From an uncultured Clostridia bacterium (lineage in GTDB: Bacteria > Bacillota > Clostridia > TANB77 > CAG-465), in assembly GCA_949106495.1 (NCBI GenBank), contig CARYZD010000003.1, positions 62,001 to 126,000 of the forward strand: 64,000 nt of DNA. Reading direction: 5' to 3'. Of the stretch, positions 18,164 through 26,228 are shown piece after piece. The first letter of the stretch is position 1; each line of letters starts with the position of its first letter. A program made the translations under genes and the position numbers. The notes beneath the pieces were generated by a model. It searched no databases. It had not been told where the DNA came from and saw only the letters and a program-made list of their open reading frames with translations.

Positions 18164-18191
18164 TTTTACCACACGAGCTCCCCAAAGTCAA
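18164..18191 (-). promoter_or_regulatory. Candidate sigma-A promoter of the amylase gene
   Basis: On the minus strand TTGACT (18186-18191) and TAAAAG (18164-18169) are 16 bases apart, about 65 bases before the start codon. The -35 is near consensus and the -10 is weak. Confidence 0.5.
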
Positions 18192-18291
18192 CAATTTTCG
18201 ACAAAAACATAACTAAAGTTTACAATTTCCAAATTTAGTTAACAATTTAAGATTAATTATCATACTATATTGTATAAAAGTAGGTGATAAA

Positions 18292-18738
18292 GTGAGTTAT
18301 TCAGATAGAGAGCTTATAGCTAGATTAATAATGTGTGAAGCTGGTGGTGAAGGAGACAATGGAATGAGAGCTGTTGCATCAGTTATAATGAATAGAGTAA
18401 ATGATCAGCAAGGAGAATATTTTAGAGTATCCCAAGGTGGAAATATTAGAAATATTGTTTTTCAAACTGGTCAGTTTAATTGTGCTACTGACATGTTAAG
18501 AGGTGCATATAACCCTCAAAATATATACAATATGAATCCCACTGAAGTACATTATGAAATTGCAGATTGGGTATTAAGTGGAAATAGACTAAATGAAGTA
18601 GGAATATGTTTATGGTTTATGAATCCCTTTAGGCCAACATGTCCTCAAGAATTTCCATATAATGGAACAGGAAGTTTACATACTAGAATTATAAACCACT
18701 GCTTTTACTCACCTACAGAAGTTTATGCTAATACATAA
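18292..18738 (+). CDS. cwlJ: Spore cortex-lytic hydrolase, CwlJ/SleB family
   Basis: A 148-residue Hydrolase_2 protein that degrades spore cortex peptidoglycan during germination. The family pattern is clear: LIARLIMCEAGGEGDNGMRA with the catalytic-type Glu, AVASVIMNRV, VFQTGQFNC and late HCFYSPTE. It has no signal peptide or SleB-type repeat domain, which fits CwlJ rather than SleB. The start is GTG 18292 behind AGGTGAT. gerQ follows by 20 bases; GerQ is known to be needed for CwlJ placement in the spore coat, which supports the name. Confidence 0.88.
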   Translation: MSYSDRELIARLIMCEAGGEGDNGMRAVASVIMNRVNDQQGEYFRVSQGGNIRNIVFQTGQFNCATDMLRGAYNPQNIYNMNPTEVHYEIADWVLSGNRLNEVGICLWFMNPFRPTCPQEFPYNGTGSLHTRIINHCFYSPTEVYANT

Positions 18739-18758
18739 GCTTAGAAAGGAGATATATT

Positions 18759-19085
18759 ATGCCTAACGATAATAACCAAAATGTTCAATTAAATAATAAT
18801 ACAACTAGTCCCTCTAATATGCCAGAGACATTAACAAATTCTATATATACCCCAGGATTTTTAAGAAATTACATAGGTAAACTTGTAAAAGTAGAATTTT
18901 TAATTGGTACAAATAACATGCAAGATAGGATTGGAGTTTTACTAGAAGTTGGAGCAAGTTATATTGTACTAAGATCTGTTCAAGATAGTAATTTACTTTA
19001 TTGTGACATTTTTGCAATAAAATTTGTTACTATATCTAACAATTCATTTATCTACAATACTCCAAGTTACCAATTAGGAATTTAG
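18759..19085 (+). CDS. gerQ: Spore coat protein GerQ
   Basis: A 108-residue protein. After an Asn/Gln-rich flexible leader it carries the GerQ core: YTPGFLRNYIGKLVKVEFLI, then GTNNMQDRIGVLLEVG and LLYCDIFAIKFV. In Bacillus GerQ is an inner-coat protein, crosslinked by transglutaminase, that holds CwlJ in the coat. The ribosome site is AGAAAGGAGAT. The operon partner cwlJ is immediately upstream and a terminator follows. This pair is the clearest sign that the organism sporulates. Confidence 0.9.
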   Translation: MPNDNNQNVQLNNNTTSPSNMPETLTNSIYTPGFLRNYIGKLVKVEFLIGTNNMQDRIGVLLEVGASYIVLRSVQDSNLLYCDIFAIKFVTISNNSFIYNTPSYQLGI

Positions 19086-19108
19086 CAATAATTTAAATAC
19101 ATATAATA

Positions 19109-19148
19109 AGAGCCTTAACTTCTCTTGAAATTAAGACTCTATTTTTTT
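19109..19148 (+). terminator. Terminator of cwlJ-gerQ
   Basis: Stem AGAGCCTTAA / TTAAGACTCT with a 12-base loop, then A and seven T. Confidence 0.75.
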
Positions 19149-19187
19149 ATTTATTATATCTTGTACTAATACATTTAGATTTTTCTA

Positions 19188-20249
19188 TTATGTATTTTTT
19201 CTAGACTTTCTAATTTTTCTTTCAATTTTTTTCTTAATTGGTAATAACTTAGTAATAACAAAAAATGTTGCTGGTTTATACACTTTACTAAATTCTCCTA
19301 TGTAAGTTTCTAATCCTTCATTTCTGCAGAATCCCATTTTAAATTTAAATAGCCCATCATTTGGATTTATGTGTATTATACCACCAAAATTATATGTTTT
19401 ACAGCCTCTTTCAATTCCCCATCTAATCATTGCCATTTGCATAGCATAGTTTGGCATTAAATTTCTTTTTTCATTTGAACTTGCACCATATACATAGAAA
19501 AGTTCATTTCCATAACAAGTTGCAATAGCTGCAGAAAGCTTATCTCCATCATGTTCAGCTATATATATTCTTAGCTCATCTTCATCATAAGCATCTAACA
19601 TTCTCTCAAAATATTCATATGGTCTACATCCAATTTTATCCCTAATTGTTGTTATCCTATATAAATCGTAAAAAGTTTTTAAATCTTCTTTGTCTCTTGA
19701 ATATCTAACAGTAACACCTTTTCTTCCTGATAATCTTATATTATATCTTGTTTTTTCTGCAAAGCTTTTCATTAGTTCTTCTTCTGTTTTTCCTTCAAGA
19801 TATAATACTGCATCATTTAATGGCTGTATAACATCATCTGGATTTGGATTTTTACCACTTGTTTTATATCCTGCATTTTTATATAGCTTATCTAGTTTTT
19901 CATCATATATAACTTGTGGATCAAATTTAAATACATATGCATTATATTTTTTAGCAATAGGCTCTGCTTCCTTTATTAACGCATTAACAGTTTCTATATC
20001 ATATATATCACAAACAGGTCCACGTGGTGCATACATAAATGATACTTTCATATGTGGTAGTTTTTGAATGAGAATCATCATTGCCGCATATATCTTTCCA
20101 TCTTTTTTTAGATATACTGCTTCTTGTGACCAATTATTTTTTACCTTTCCCCATTTTAAATCTTGCATAAAGCTCATAAAACTATATGAATGCAAGAAAT
20201 CATTATATTCTTTAACCTCTTCTTTATTATTAAAATCTAATATTGGCAT
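19188..20249 (-). CDS. FemAB/FemX-family peptidyltransferase
   Basis: A 353-residue member of the FemABX family, which adds amino acids from aminoacyl-tRNA to the peptidoglycan precursor to make the interpeptide bridge. Two GNAT-like halves are visible: QDLKWGKVKNNW and YAPRGPVCD in the first, and FAEKTRYNIRLSGRKGVTVR, YVYGASSNEKRNLMPNYAMQ and FKMGFC in the second. The tail is strongly basic. It is monocistronic. The residue added cannot be told from sequence. Confidence 0.88.
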   Translation of the reverse strand: MPILDFNNKEEVKEYNDFLHSYSFMSFMQDLKWGKVKNNWSQEAVYLKKDGKIYAAMMILIQKLPHMKVSFMYAPRGPVCDIYDIETVNALIKEAEPIAKKYNAYVFKFDPQVIYDEKLDKLYKNAGYKTSGKNPNPDDVIQPLNDAVLYLEGKTEEELMKSFAEKTRYNIRLSGRKGVTVRYSRDKEDLKTFYDLYRITTIRDKIGCRPYEYFERMLDAYDEDELRIYIAEHDGDKLSAAIATCYGNELFYVYGASSNEKRNLMPNYAMQMAMIRWGIERGCKTYNFGGIIHINPNDGLFKFKMGFCRNEGLETYIGEFSKVYKPATFFVITKLLPIKKKIERKIRKSRKNT

Positions 20250-20440
20250 ATATTTTACCTCTCTTTAATTCTGCATTATTATACAATACATTATCTATAT
20301 TTTCAAATTTTATACTAAATTATATTTTTAATTACGTACGTATTTTCACAATTATGTATACAAAACTTCAATTTTATGCTATAATATTAAAACTTTTAAA
20401 ATTGTTAAGTTTTAAAAAATAATTTTTTTGAGGTGATTAT

Positions 20441-21241
20441 ATGGAATATTTAAATGTAGATTATATTTCTGATTTGCATCTTAGTTTTTATATCAAATCT
20501 AATGGTAATGGATATAGTAAAGAGTCTATAGAGCATTTTGTTGAAAATAATATTAAACCTAAGGTAAAAGGAAATGTTCTAGTAATAGCAGGTGATATTA
20601 GTGAGTTTGTTGACTCATCTATAGTCTTTTTAGAAGAATGTTCTAAATACTATGACAAAGTATTTTTTGTTGCTGGTAATCATGAACATTACATATCTAA
20701 TATGTTAAATCGCAATATGAAAGATGAATTTAAATGTGACAGTTTAAATAAGATAAAAAGACTATGTGATTTAACTTGTGACAGTGATAAAATCGTGTTT
20801 TTAGATAGAAATAATTCAAATAATGGAGTTACTGAATATAGAGGTTTTAAAATAGCAGGAGATACATTATGGTATTTACCAAAAGGTATTAATGGTTGGC
20901 TTTTTTATTATTTATCTTCTAATGATTCAAGACTTATATTATCTGAATTTTCTAAAAAAGATATGATACATCATTTACATGAAAGCAGTATGAATTGGTA
21001 TAGTAATTTACCTAATGATTTAGATTTAATTATTACTCACACTCCCCCCGTAAATAATAAACACAATAGTTGCTATTATGCAAGTGTTCCAGTGTTTAAA
21101 TCTTCTGTATGGATATATGGTCATGATCATATTGAAAAAGACTTTATATATAATAATACAAGGTTTGTTTCTAATCCATGGGGATATGAATCTAAGAAGT
21201 TTAAGATAAAAACGTTAAATCTAGTTAAGAGAAAGCAATAG
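20441..21241 (+). CDS. Calcineurin-like metallophosphoesterase
   Basis: A 266-residue phosphoesterase with the five metal-binding motifs: DYISDLHLSF (D-x-H), VIAGDISE (GD), FVAGNHEHY (GNH), IITHTPP (H) and IYGHDH (GHxH). Substrate is unknown; relatives act on nucleotides, phosphoproteins or cell-wall phosphodiesters. The ribosome site is GAGGTGAT. Single plus-strand gene between two minus-strand groups. Confidence 0.85.
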   Translation: MEYLNVDYISDLHLSFYIKSNGNGYSKESIEHFVENNIKPKVKGNVLVIAGDISEFVDSSIVFLEECSKYYDKVFFVAGNHEHYISNMLNRNMKDEFKCDSLNKIKRLCDLTCDSDKIVFLDRNNSNNGVTEYRGFKIAGDTLWYLPKGINGWLFYYLSSNDSRLILSEFSKKDMIHHLHESSMNWYSNLPNDLDLIITHTPPVNNKHNSCYYASVPVFKSSVWIYGHDHIEKDFIYNNTRFVSNPWGYESKKFKIKTLNLVKRKQ

Positions 21242-21275
21242 TTTTCTCTTATTTTTTTATATAAAATCTATATTT

Positions 21276-21587
21276 TTATAATATTTCTATATTATATATA
21301 TTAATAAATGGTATTTCTATTTTTGATACATTTATAACTTTCTTAATTGGATTTACATATAATACTCTTCCATTTATTGTATTATATGTTTTGTTCATAT
21401 AATATGTAATTATAATATTTTCACCATTACCAAGAATTTGTAATTTTTCAGATATTTCTTCCTTTTGCTCAAAGCTAAGTTCATACTTATCCACATGTTC
21501 CACTTCCTTTTCGTGTAAAGCTACATGTAATCCTTTAAGTGCATCAAAAGGTAAAAATTGTTTTGCTCTTTCTAATCTACTAAGCAT
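21276..21587 (-). CDS. YolD-like protein
   Basis: A 103-residue YolD-family protein (RAKQFLPFDALKGLHVAL near the N terminus, then a small beta domain). YolD-like genes are commonly paired with Y-family polymerases of the YqjW/UvrX group. Its start overlaps the polymerase stop by 8 bases, so the pair is co-translated and shares the SOS-type promoter upstream. The molecular role is not established. Confidence 0.8.
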   Translation of the reverse strand: MLSRLERAKQFLPFDALKGLHVALHEKEVEHVDKYELSFEQKEEISEKLQILGNGENIIITYYMNKTYNTINGRVLYVNPIKKVINVSKIEIPFINIYNIEIL

Positions 21588-22833
21588 TGTGACCTCCTAT
21601 CAATTTATTTCTAAGTCCAGTTGTTGCTCCTTCTTCATAGTTCATTCCTTTAAGTATTGTATTATTTCCCATCTGCCTCTTTATATTTCCAATTGTATAT
21701 TCTACTTTTCGCTCTTTTTCAATCTTTTCTCTATCTACAAATAAGTCAAGCTGAATATATTCTTCACTTTGAATCTTTTCAAAGCATATCCCTATTCTTT
21801 TTACTGGATAATTTGGATTAGTTGTTTTATCATAAAGCTTTAAAAATCCCTTAACTAGTTCCGTGTATGTATTAGTTTTAAGTGATAATTTCATAGTTCC
21901 ACCTGTAGATTTAATTACACTCTTTGAATATCCTATATATAGTTTTATAGTATCTGTTACTACTCCTTTTTCAACTAGTTCTATACTTTTAAGTTCTACC
22001 ATTTCTTTTAATACAAGTCTTGCCTTATCCCACGAATAATCCTCAAATAGTACCTGATTAGTTGAAATAGAGTGACTTTGAGGTTCATATGCTTTAATAT
22101 CTGCTATAGTACATGACTCTCTTCCCCAAGCATGGTCTATTAGAAGTTCTGCATTAACACCAAATTCTTTGTACAACTTTTTTGAATTAAAATGTGCTAA
22201 GTCACACATATCATATATGTGCATCTTATTTAATCTTTTATATATTCCATTACCAATTTGCCAAAAATCTGTAAGTGGCCTATGGTGCCATAACTCTTTC
22301 TTATATTTTTCTTCATTAAGCCATGCTATATTTGTTACACTATGTTTAGACATTATATCTAGTGCAATTTTTGCAAGATATAAGTTTGTTCCTATTCCTG
22401 CTGTAGCAGTTATACCATATGTATCATAGACATCTTTAATTATAGTTTTTGCAATTTCTAATGCATTCATTTTATATATATTTAAATATTCTGTTATATC
22501 GATAAATACTTCATCTATTGAATATACATGTATATCTTCTTTTGCTACATATTTTAGATATATAGCATAAATATTAGCAGCATATTCAATATATTTATTC
22601 ATTCTAGGTTTAGCCATAATATATTTAATATTTGAAGGTATTTCAAAAACTCTACATCTGTTTTTTACGCCTAGCATTTTCATTCTAGGAGAAACTGCAA
22701 GACATACTGTACCTTTTCCTCTATCTGGGTCTGCTACAACTAAATTAGTATTAAATGGGTCTAAATTTCTTTCAACACATTCAACAGATGCATAAAATGT
22801 TTTTAAATCTATACATATAATAGCTCTATCCAT
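21580..22833 (-). CDS. Y-family DNA polymerase (YqjW/UvrX-like, SOS mutagenesis)
   Basis: A 417-residue error-prone polymerase for lesion bypass. It has the metal-binding Asp in ICIDLKTFYASVE (residues 5-17), the steric-gate-side region and the SIDEVFIDITEY catalytic Asp-Glu pair, followed by the helix-hairpin-helix thumb and a little-finger domain. The ribosome site is GAAAGGAAG. The promoter overlaps a LexA-like box (see 22858-22895), and a YolD partner follows, both typical for SOS-induced polymerases of Bacillota. Confidence 0.9.
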   Translation of the reverse strand: MDRAIICIDLKTFYASVECVERNLDPFNTNLVVADPDRGKGTVCLAVSPRMKMLGVKNRCRVFEIPSNIKYIMAKPRMNKYIEYAANIYAIYLKYVAKEDIHVYSIDEVFIDITEYLNIYKMNALEIAKTIIKDVYDTYGITATAGIGTNLYLAKIALDIMSKHSVTNIAWLNEEKYKKELWHHRPLTDFWQIGNGIYKRLNKMHIYDMCDLAHFNSKKLYKEFGVNAELLIDHAWGRESCTIADIKAYEPQSHSISTNQVLFEDYSWDKARLVLKEMVELKSIELVEKGVVTDTIKLYIGYSKSVIKSTGGTMKLSLKTNTYTELVKGFLKLYDKTTNPNYPVKRIGICFEKIQSEEYIQLDLFVDREKIEKERKVEYTIGNIKRQMGNNTILKGMNYEEGATTGLRNKLIGGHNA

Positions 22834-22857
22834 ACTTCTATCTTCCTTTCGTTAATA

Positions 22858-22895
22858 ATTATATCACTGTAGCTGTTTAAAGTAAACACATGTTC
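22858..22895 (-). promoter_or_regulatory. Promoter with overlapping LexA/SOS box
   Basis: Minus strand: -35 TTTACT (22881-22886) and -10 TATAAT (22858-22863) with 17 bases between. The sequence GAACATGTGTTT (22884-22895) overlaps the -35 and matches the Gram-positive SOS box GAAC-N4-GTTC at all but the last base. LexA binding here would repress the polymerase. Confidence 0.7.
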
Positions 22896-23050
22896 TTTGC
22901 GACATATGTTAAAATTTCTGGTAATTTTTTACAATTATATAAAATTTGATAAATCATTTAATATATTAAGCTTTTTAAGCGCTTTTAGTTTACATATTAT
23001 TTAATTTATGATATAATTACCTAGAAAATTTATTGAAAGGAGTGGTGCTA

Positions 23051-23548
23051 ATGCTACCATCAGAAAAATTAAGAAAGATTATTTCAGAAAAGATTGGAGT
23101 CGATTTAGAAAAACATGCTTGGAGTGAAGATTTTAAAAACATGATTTTTGAATACAAACTAGATAAAGACTATGAAAAAGATTTAGATACTTTAAAAGAA
23201 GTTTTTGAATATGGATTAAATATTGGACATGCAGGACTGACTGCAAGATATTTAATACGAAATATTCCTGATGCTAATTTATATTATGGCAAATTTCCTG
23301 CTATGTCTGGTACAAAAAATGCACCAGATGGAAACTATGCTTGGATTATTTATAATGGTTGTCTATTAGATACAACTTTAATGATTTGCTTAAAGGTAAA
23401 TGATGCGTATAAATTAGGATATTTTAAAGAAGTACGAGTTGCATCAGAAAGCGATAAGATGTTATCTGAATACGAATTGTTTTCTAACGAATACAAACAT
23501 TATTTAGAAAATCCACAAAAATTTAATAAATCTCTAACTAATGTTTGA
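23051..23548 (+). CDS. Uncharacterised 165-aa protein
   Basis: No recognised family. The segment near residues 100-120 (GNYAWIIYNGCLLDTTLMI) has the 'H/Y-W-x-x-x-x-G-x-x-x-D-T-T' look of transglutaminase-like folds, but I see no matching catalytic cysteine before it (the equivalent helix reads HAGLTARYLIRN), so enzyme activity is doubtful. The start was set at ATG 23051 behind GAAAGGAG; a TTG 18 bases earlier is less likely. Single gene with its own terminator. Confidence 0.55.
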   Translation: MLPSEKLRKIISEKIGVDLEKHAWSEDFKNMIFEYKLDKDYEKDLDTLKEVFEYGLNIGHAGLTARYLIRNIPDANLYYGKFPAMSGTKNAPDGNYAWIIYNGCLLDTTLMICLKVNDAYKLGYFKEVRVASESDKMLSEYELFSNEYKHYLENPQKFNKSLTNV

Positions 23549-23560
23549 TTATAATATAAA

Positions 23561-23594
23561 GCTCATATAATTTCATATTATATGAGCCTTTTTA
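23561..23594 (+). terminator. Terminator after the 165-aa gene
   Basis: Perfect 11-base stem GCTCATATAAT / ATTATATGAGC around a short loop, followed by CTTTTT. Confidence 0.8.
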
Positions 23595-23801
23595 TATCTA
23601 TTTCATAAAACGTTTTTAAGCAAAATCTTTAATATATAATTCAACAAAAAACGACACAGTATTTTCACATATTTTTCTTCCATGATAATTTTATTTGTGC
23701 TATAATATTTTTAGGAAATTTGATATGTGATTTCCTAATAATTAACTATCCTATTTATAACCCAAAATAATTTAGTTTAATTATTTGAAAGGATGAATTT
23801 T

Positions 23802-24884
23802 ATGTATAAAATTAGTGTTATTCTTCCTGTATATAATGTTGAAAAATACTTAGAAGAATGTATTAAATCTGTCATTAACCAAACAATTGGATTTGAGAAT
23901 ATCCAATTAATTATCGTTGATGACTGTTCTAAAGATAAATCTTACGAGATTGCACAAAAATATGCTAATAAATATGAAAACTGTATTTCAGTTCGTTTAG
24001 ATGAAAAAAGTGGTTCAGCAGGAAAGCCTCGTAATGTAGGAATCGAACTTGCTACTGGCAAATACTTAATGTTTTCAGACCCTGATGACTTTTTTGATTT
24101 AACAGCTTTTGAAAAAATGTATAATGCAATAGAAGAAAAAGAAGCTGACTTTATCATTGCTAATTGGAATTATACTGATGAAGATGGTACAAAATGGGAA
24201 AAACCTGTATTTGACAAAGATAGATTTCATAACTTTAAATTAAGTATTCATGATTATAGTGATTCATTCTATATAATGAACTCATCAATGTGTAACAAAA
24301 TATTTAATAAAGAATTTATTAATAAAAATAATATTAGATGTTTGGAATATGTTCCTGGTGAAGATACATATTTTTCAATGTCTGCATTTCTTGAATCAAA
24401 AAATGTTTATTATATAGAAGATATTATTTATTACTATCGTCAAAGAAATCAAACAGATTCATTATCTGTATCTTGGAACTGTTCAGGGGAATTTTTCAGG
24501 GGAATGAATATTGCATATAAAGCATTATATCAAAAGTTTGTTGAAAAAGACGAAATACAATATTACCGTTTTGTATATGCAAGAAATATGACTTATCTAT
24601 TATATAGATTTGTAGATTCAACTCTCATGACAGATGATGAAAGAATCGAGATCTTAGGAGATATGCGTTGGTTTTATAAATTAAGTAAAACTTTAAATGT
24701 ACCAGCATGTCAAAAATCACTATCAACTTTAATAGATAAGATTATTGCAGGTGAATATAAAGATGTAATAGATATTTGTAATATAATAGGTGAAATTAGA
24801 AGCTTTATGCCAAAAGATATGAAACAAAAAATGTCTAAACCATATGCTGAAATGTATGAAGAAATGTTAAAAAATAACAAATAG
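23802..24884 (+). CDS. GT2-family glycosyltransferase (paralogue A)
   Basis: A 360-residue inverting GT-A glycosyltransferase. N-terminal VILPVYNVEKYLEECI, then LIIVDDCSKD (nucleotide-binding Asp) and FSDPDDFFD (DxD metal motif). The C-terminal half (MNSSMCNKIFNKEF, YYRQRNQTDS) has no named domain and is shared with the gene facing it. Probably builds surface polysaccharide or teichoic acid-type polymer; the sugar is not inferable. ATG 23802 was taken as start because the first ATG (23793) lies inside the GAAAGG site. Confidence 0.87.
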   Translation: MYKISVILPVYNVEKYLEECIKSVINQTIGFENIQLIIVDDCSKDKSYEIAQKYANKYENCISVRLDEKSGSAGKPRNVGIELATGKYLMFSDPDDFFDLTAFEKMYNAIEEKEADFIIANWNYTDEDGTKWEKPVFDKDRFHNFKLSIHDYSDSFYIMNSSMCNKIFNKEFINKNNIRCLEYVPGEDTYFSMSAFLESKNVYYIEDIIYYYRQRNQTDSLSVSWNCSGEFFRGMNIAYKALYQKFVEKDEIQYYRFVYARNMTYLLYRFVDSTLMTDDERIEILGDMRWFYKLSKTLNVPACQKSLSTLIDKIIAGEYKDVIDICNIIGEIRSFMPKDMKQKMSKPYAEMYEEMLKNNK

Positions 24885-24892
24885 ATTTATAT

Positions 24893-24925
24893 AAATAGCA
24901 GATACTTTATTAGTATCTGCTATTT
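24893..24925. terminator. Bidirectional terminator between convergent glycosyltransferases
   Basis: Perfect 14-base stem (AAATAGCAGATACT / AGTATCTGCTATTT) with loop TTATT, placed between two convergent stops, with T-rich flanks on both strands. Confidence 0.85.
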
Positions 24926-24927
24926 AC

Positions 24928-26001
24928 TTATTGTCTATATTTACTATCTAATATTGATATTTTTTGATATGTTTCTGCATCTGGCTTAGAAATTTTCTCT
25001 TTTTCTTGCATTGTCATATCAGCTCTATTTCTTTGTAATAAATTACAATATTCTAATGCTTTATCTATTTCTTTACTATTAATTAAATCTATCAGTTTCC
25101 CTATAGAATCATGACATGGCGGAACTTCAAGCTCTATAGTTAGACTATAAAACCAAGACATTTTTTCTATAATAGATTTACGTTCATCTTTATTTAATAA
25201 TTTAGAATCAACAAATTTAAAAGTTATATAATTCATACTTTTTGCATAAAAATACCTATAATATCCTAAACAATTATTATTCTTAAAGTTATCATAAATT
25301 ATTCTATATGCTTTATTTATACCATCAAAATATTTCACAGAACAATTACTACTAATAGAACCACTTTTTCTTTGTCTGTAATTAAATACTATACATTGTG
25401 TATAATATACTTTTTTTGAATTAATAAAACAATATGTTGTAAATATTGCATCTTCGGCTGGAAGTCCAACTATAAATCTCAAATTTAATTTGTCTATAAA
25501 TTCTTTTCTAAATATTTTATTACATACACTAGAATTCATAATAAAAAATGAATTTTGATAGTCATTTATATCTAGTTTAAAAGGGTTATATTTTTGTAAA
25601 TCAAAATATGGTTTATCCCATTTTTCTCCTTCTTCTGTGCAATTTATATAATTTCCAATAACATAGTCTGCCTCTTTAGTCTGAATTTCTTTACACATTT
25701 TTTCTACTGCATCTAATTCTAGAAAATCATCTGAATCTAAAAACATTATAAACTTTCCTGTACAATTATCTAGCCCTACATTTCTTGCACTTGATAGTCC
25801 TCCATTTTCTTTATGAATTACTTTCACTCTTGAATCTAGCTTTTGATACTCATCACAAATTATACCTGAATTATCTGTTGAGCCATCATCTATTAATATA
25901 ACTTCAATATTTTCATATGTTTGATTAATTGTAGACTCTATTGACTTTCTCAAATATTTTTCTACATTATAAATTGGAACAATTATTGTTACCTTATTCA
26001 T
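24928..26001 (-). CDS. GT2-family glycosyltransferase (paralogue B)
   Basis: A 357-residue GT-A glycosyltransferase with TIIVPIYNVEKYLRKSI, VILIDDGSTD and FLDSDDFLE motifs. It is paralogous to the convergent gene at 23802-24884 over the whole length, including the unusual C-terminal half (FIMNSSVCNKIFRKEFI, NYRQRKSGS, ISKPDAETYQ). Start at 26001 with GGAGTATTT. The pair looks like an old inverted duplication with divergence. Confidence 0.87.
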   Translation of the reverse strand: MNKVTIIVPIYNVEKYLRKSIESTINQTYENIEVILIDDGSTDNSGIICDEYQKLDSRVKVIHKENGGLSSARNVGLDNCTGKFIMFLDSDDFLELDAVEKMCKEIQTKEADYVIGNYINCTEEGEKWDKPYFDLQKYNPFKLDINDYQNSFFIMNSSVCNKIFRKEFIDKLNLRFIVGLPAEDAIFTTYCFINSKKVYYTQCIVFNYRQRKSGSISSNCSVKYFDGINKAYRIIYDNFKNNNCLGYYRYFYAKSMNYITFKFVDSKLLNKDERKSIIEKMSWFYSLTIELEVPPCHDSIGKLIDLINSKEIDKALEYCNLLQRNRADMTMQEKEKISKPDAETYQKISILDSKYRQ

Positions 26002-26228
26002 AAATACTCCTATCTTATATATTCATATAAATATATATTATAAATATTATTGTTTAATGCTTATATTTAAAAAAATATAGGCATGGAAAAATACATTTCC
26101 ATACCTAATTATTTAATAAACAATTTTATTTTTAAATATAGGTATATTTTTAAAAATATACACCAAAATTATATATATTTATAATTAAAAAGTCAATAAT
26201 AATTTAAGTTAAATATCATTATTTTTTA

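Noticed and set aside
23051..23548. Active transglutaminase
   Set aside because: The W/D-T-T part is present but no catalytic cysteine is in the expected helix.
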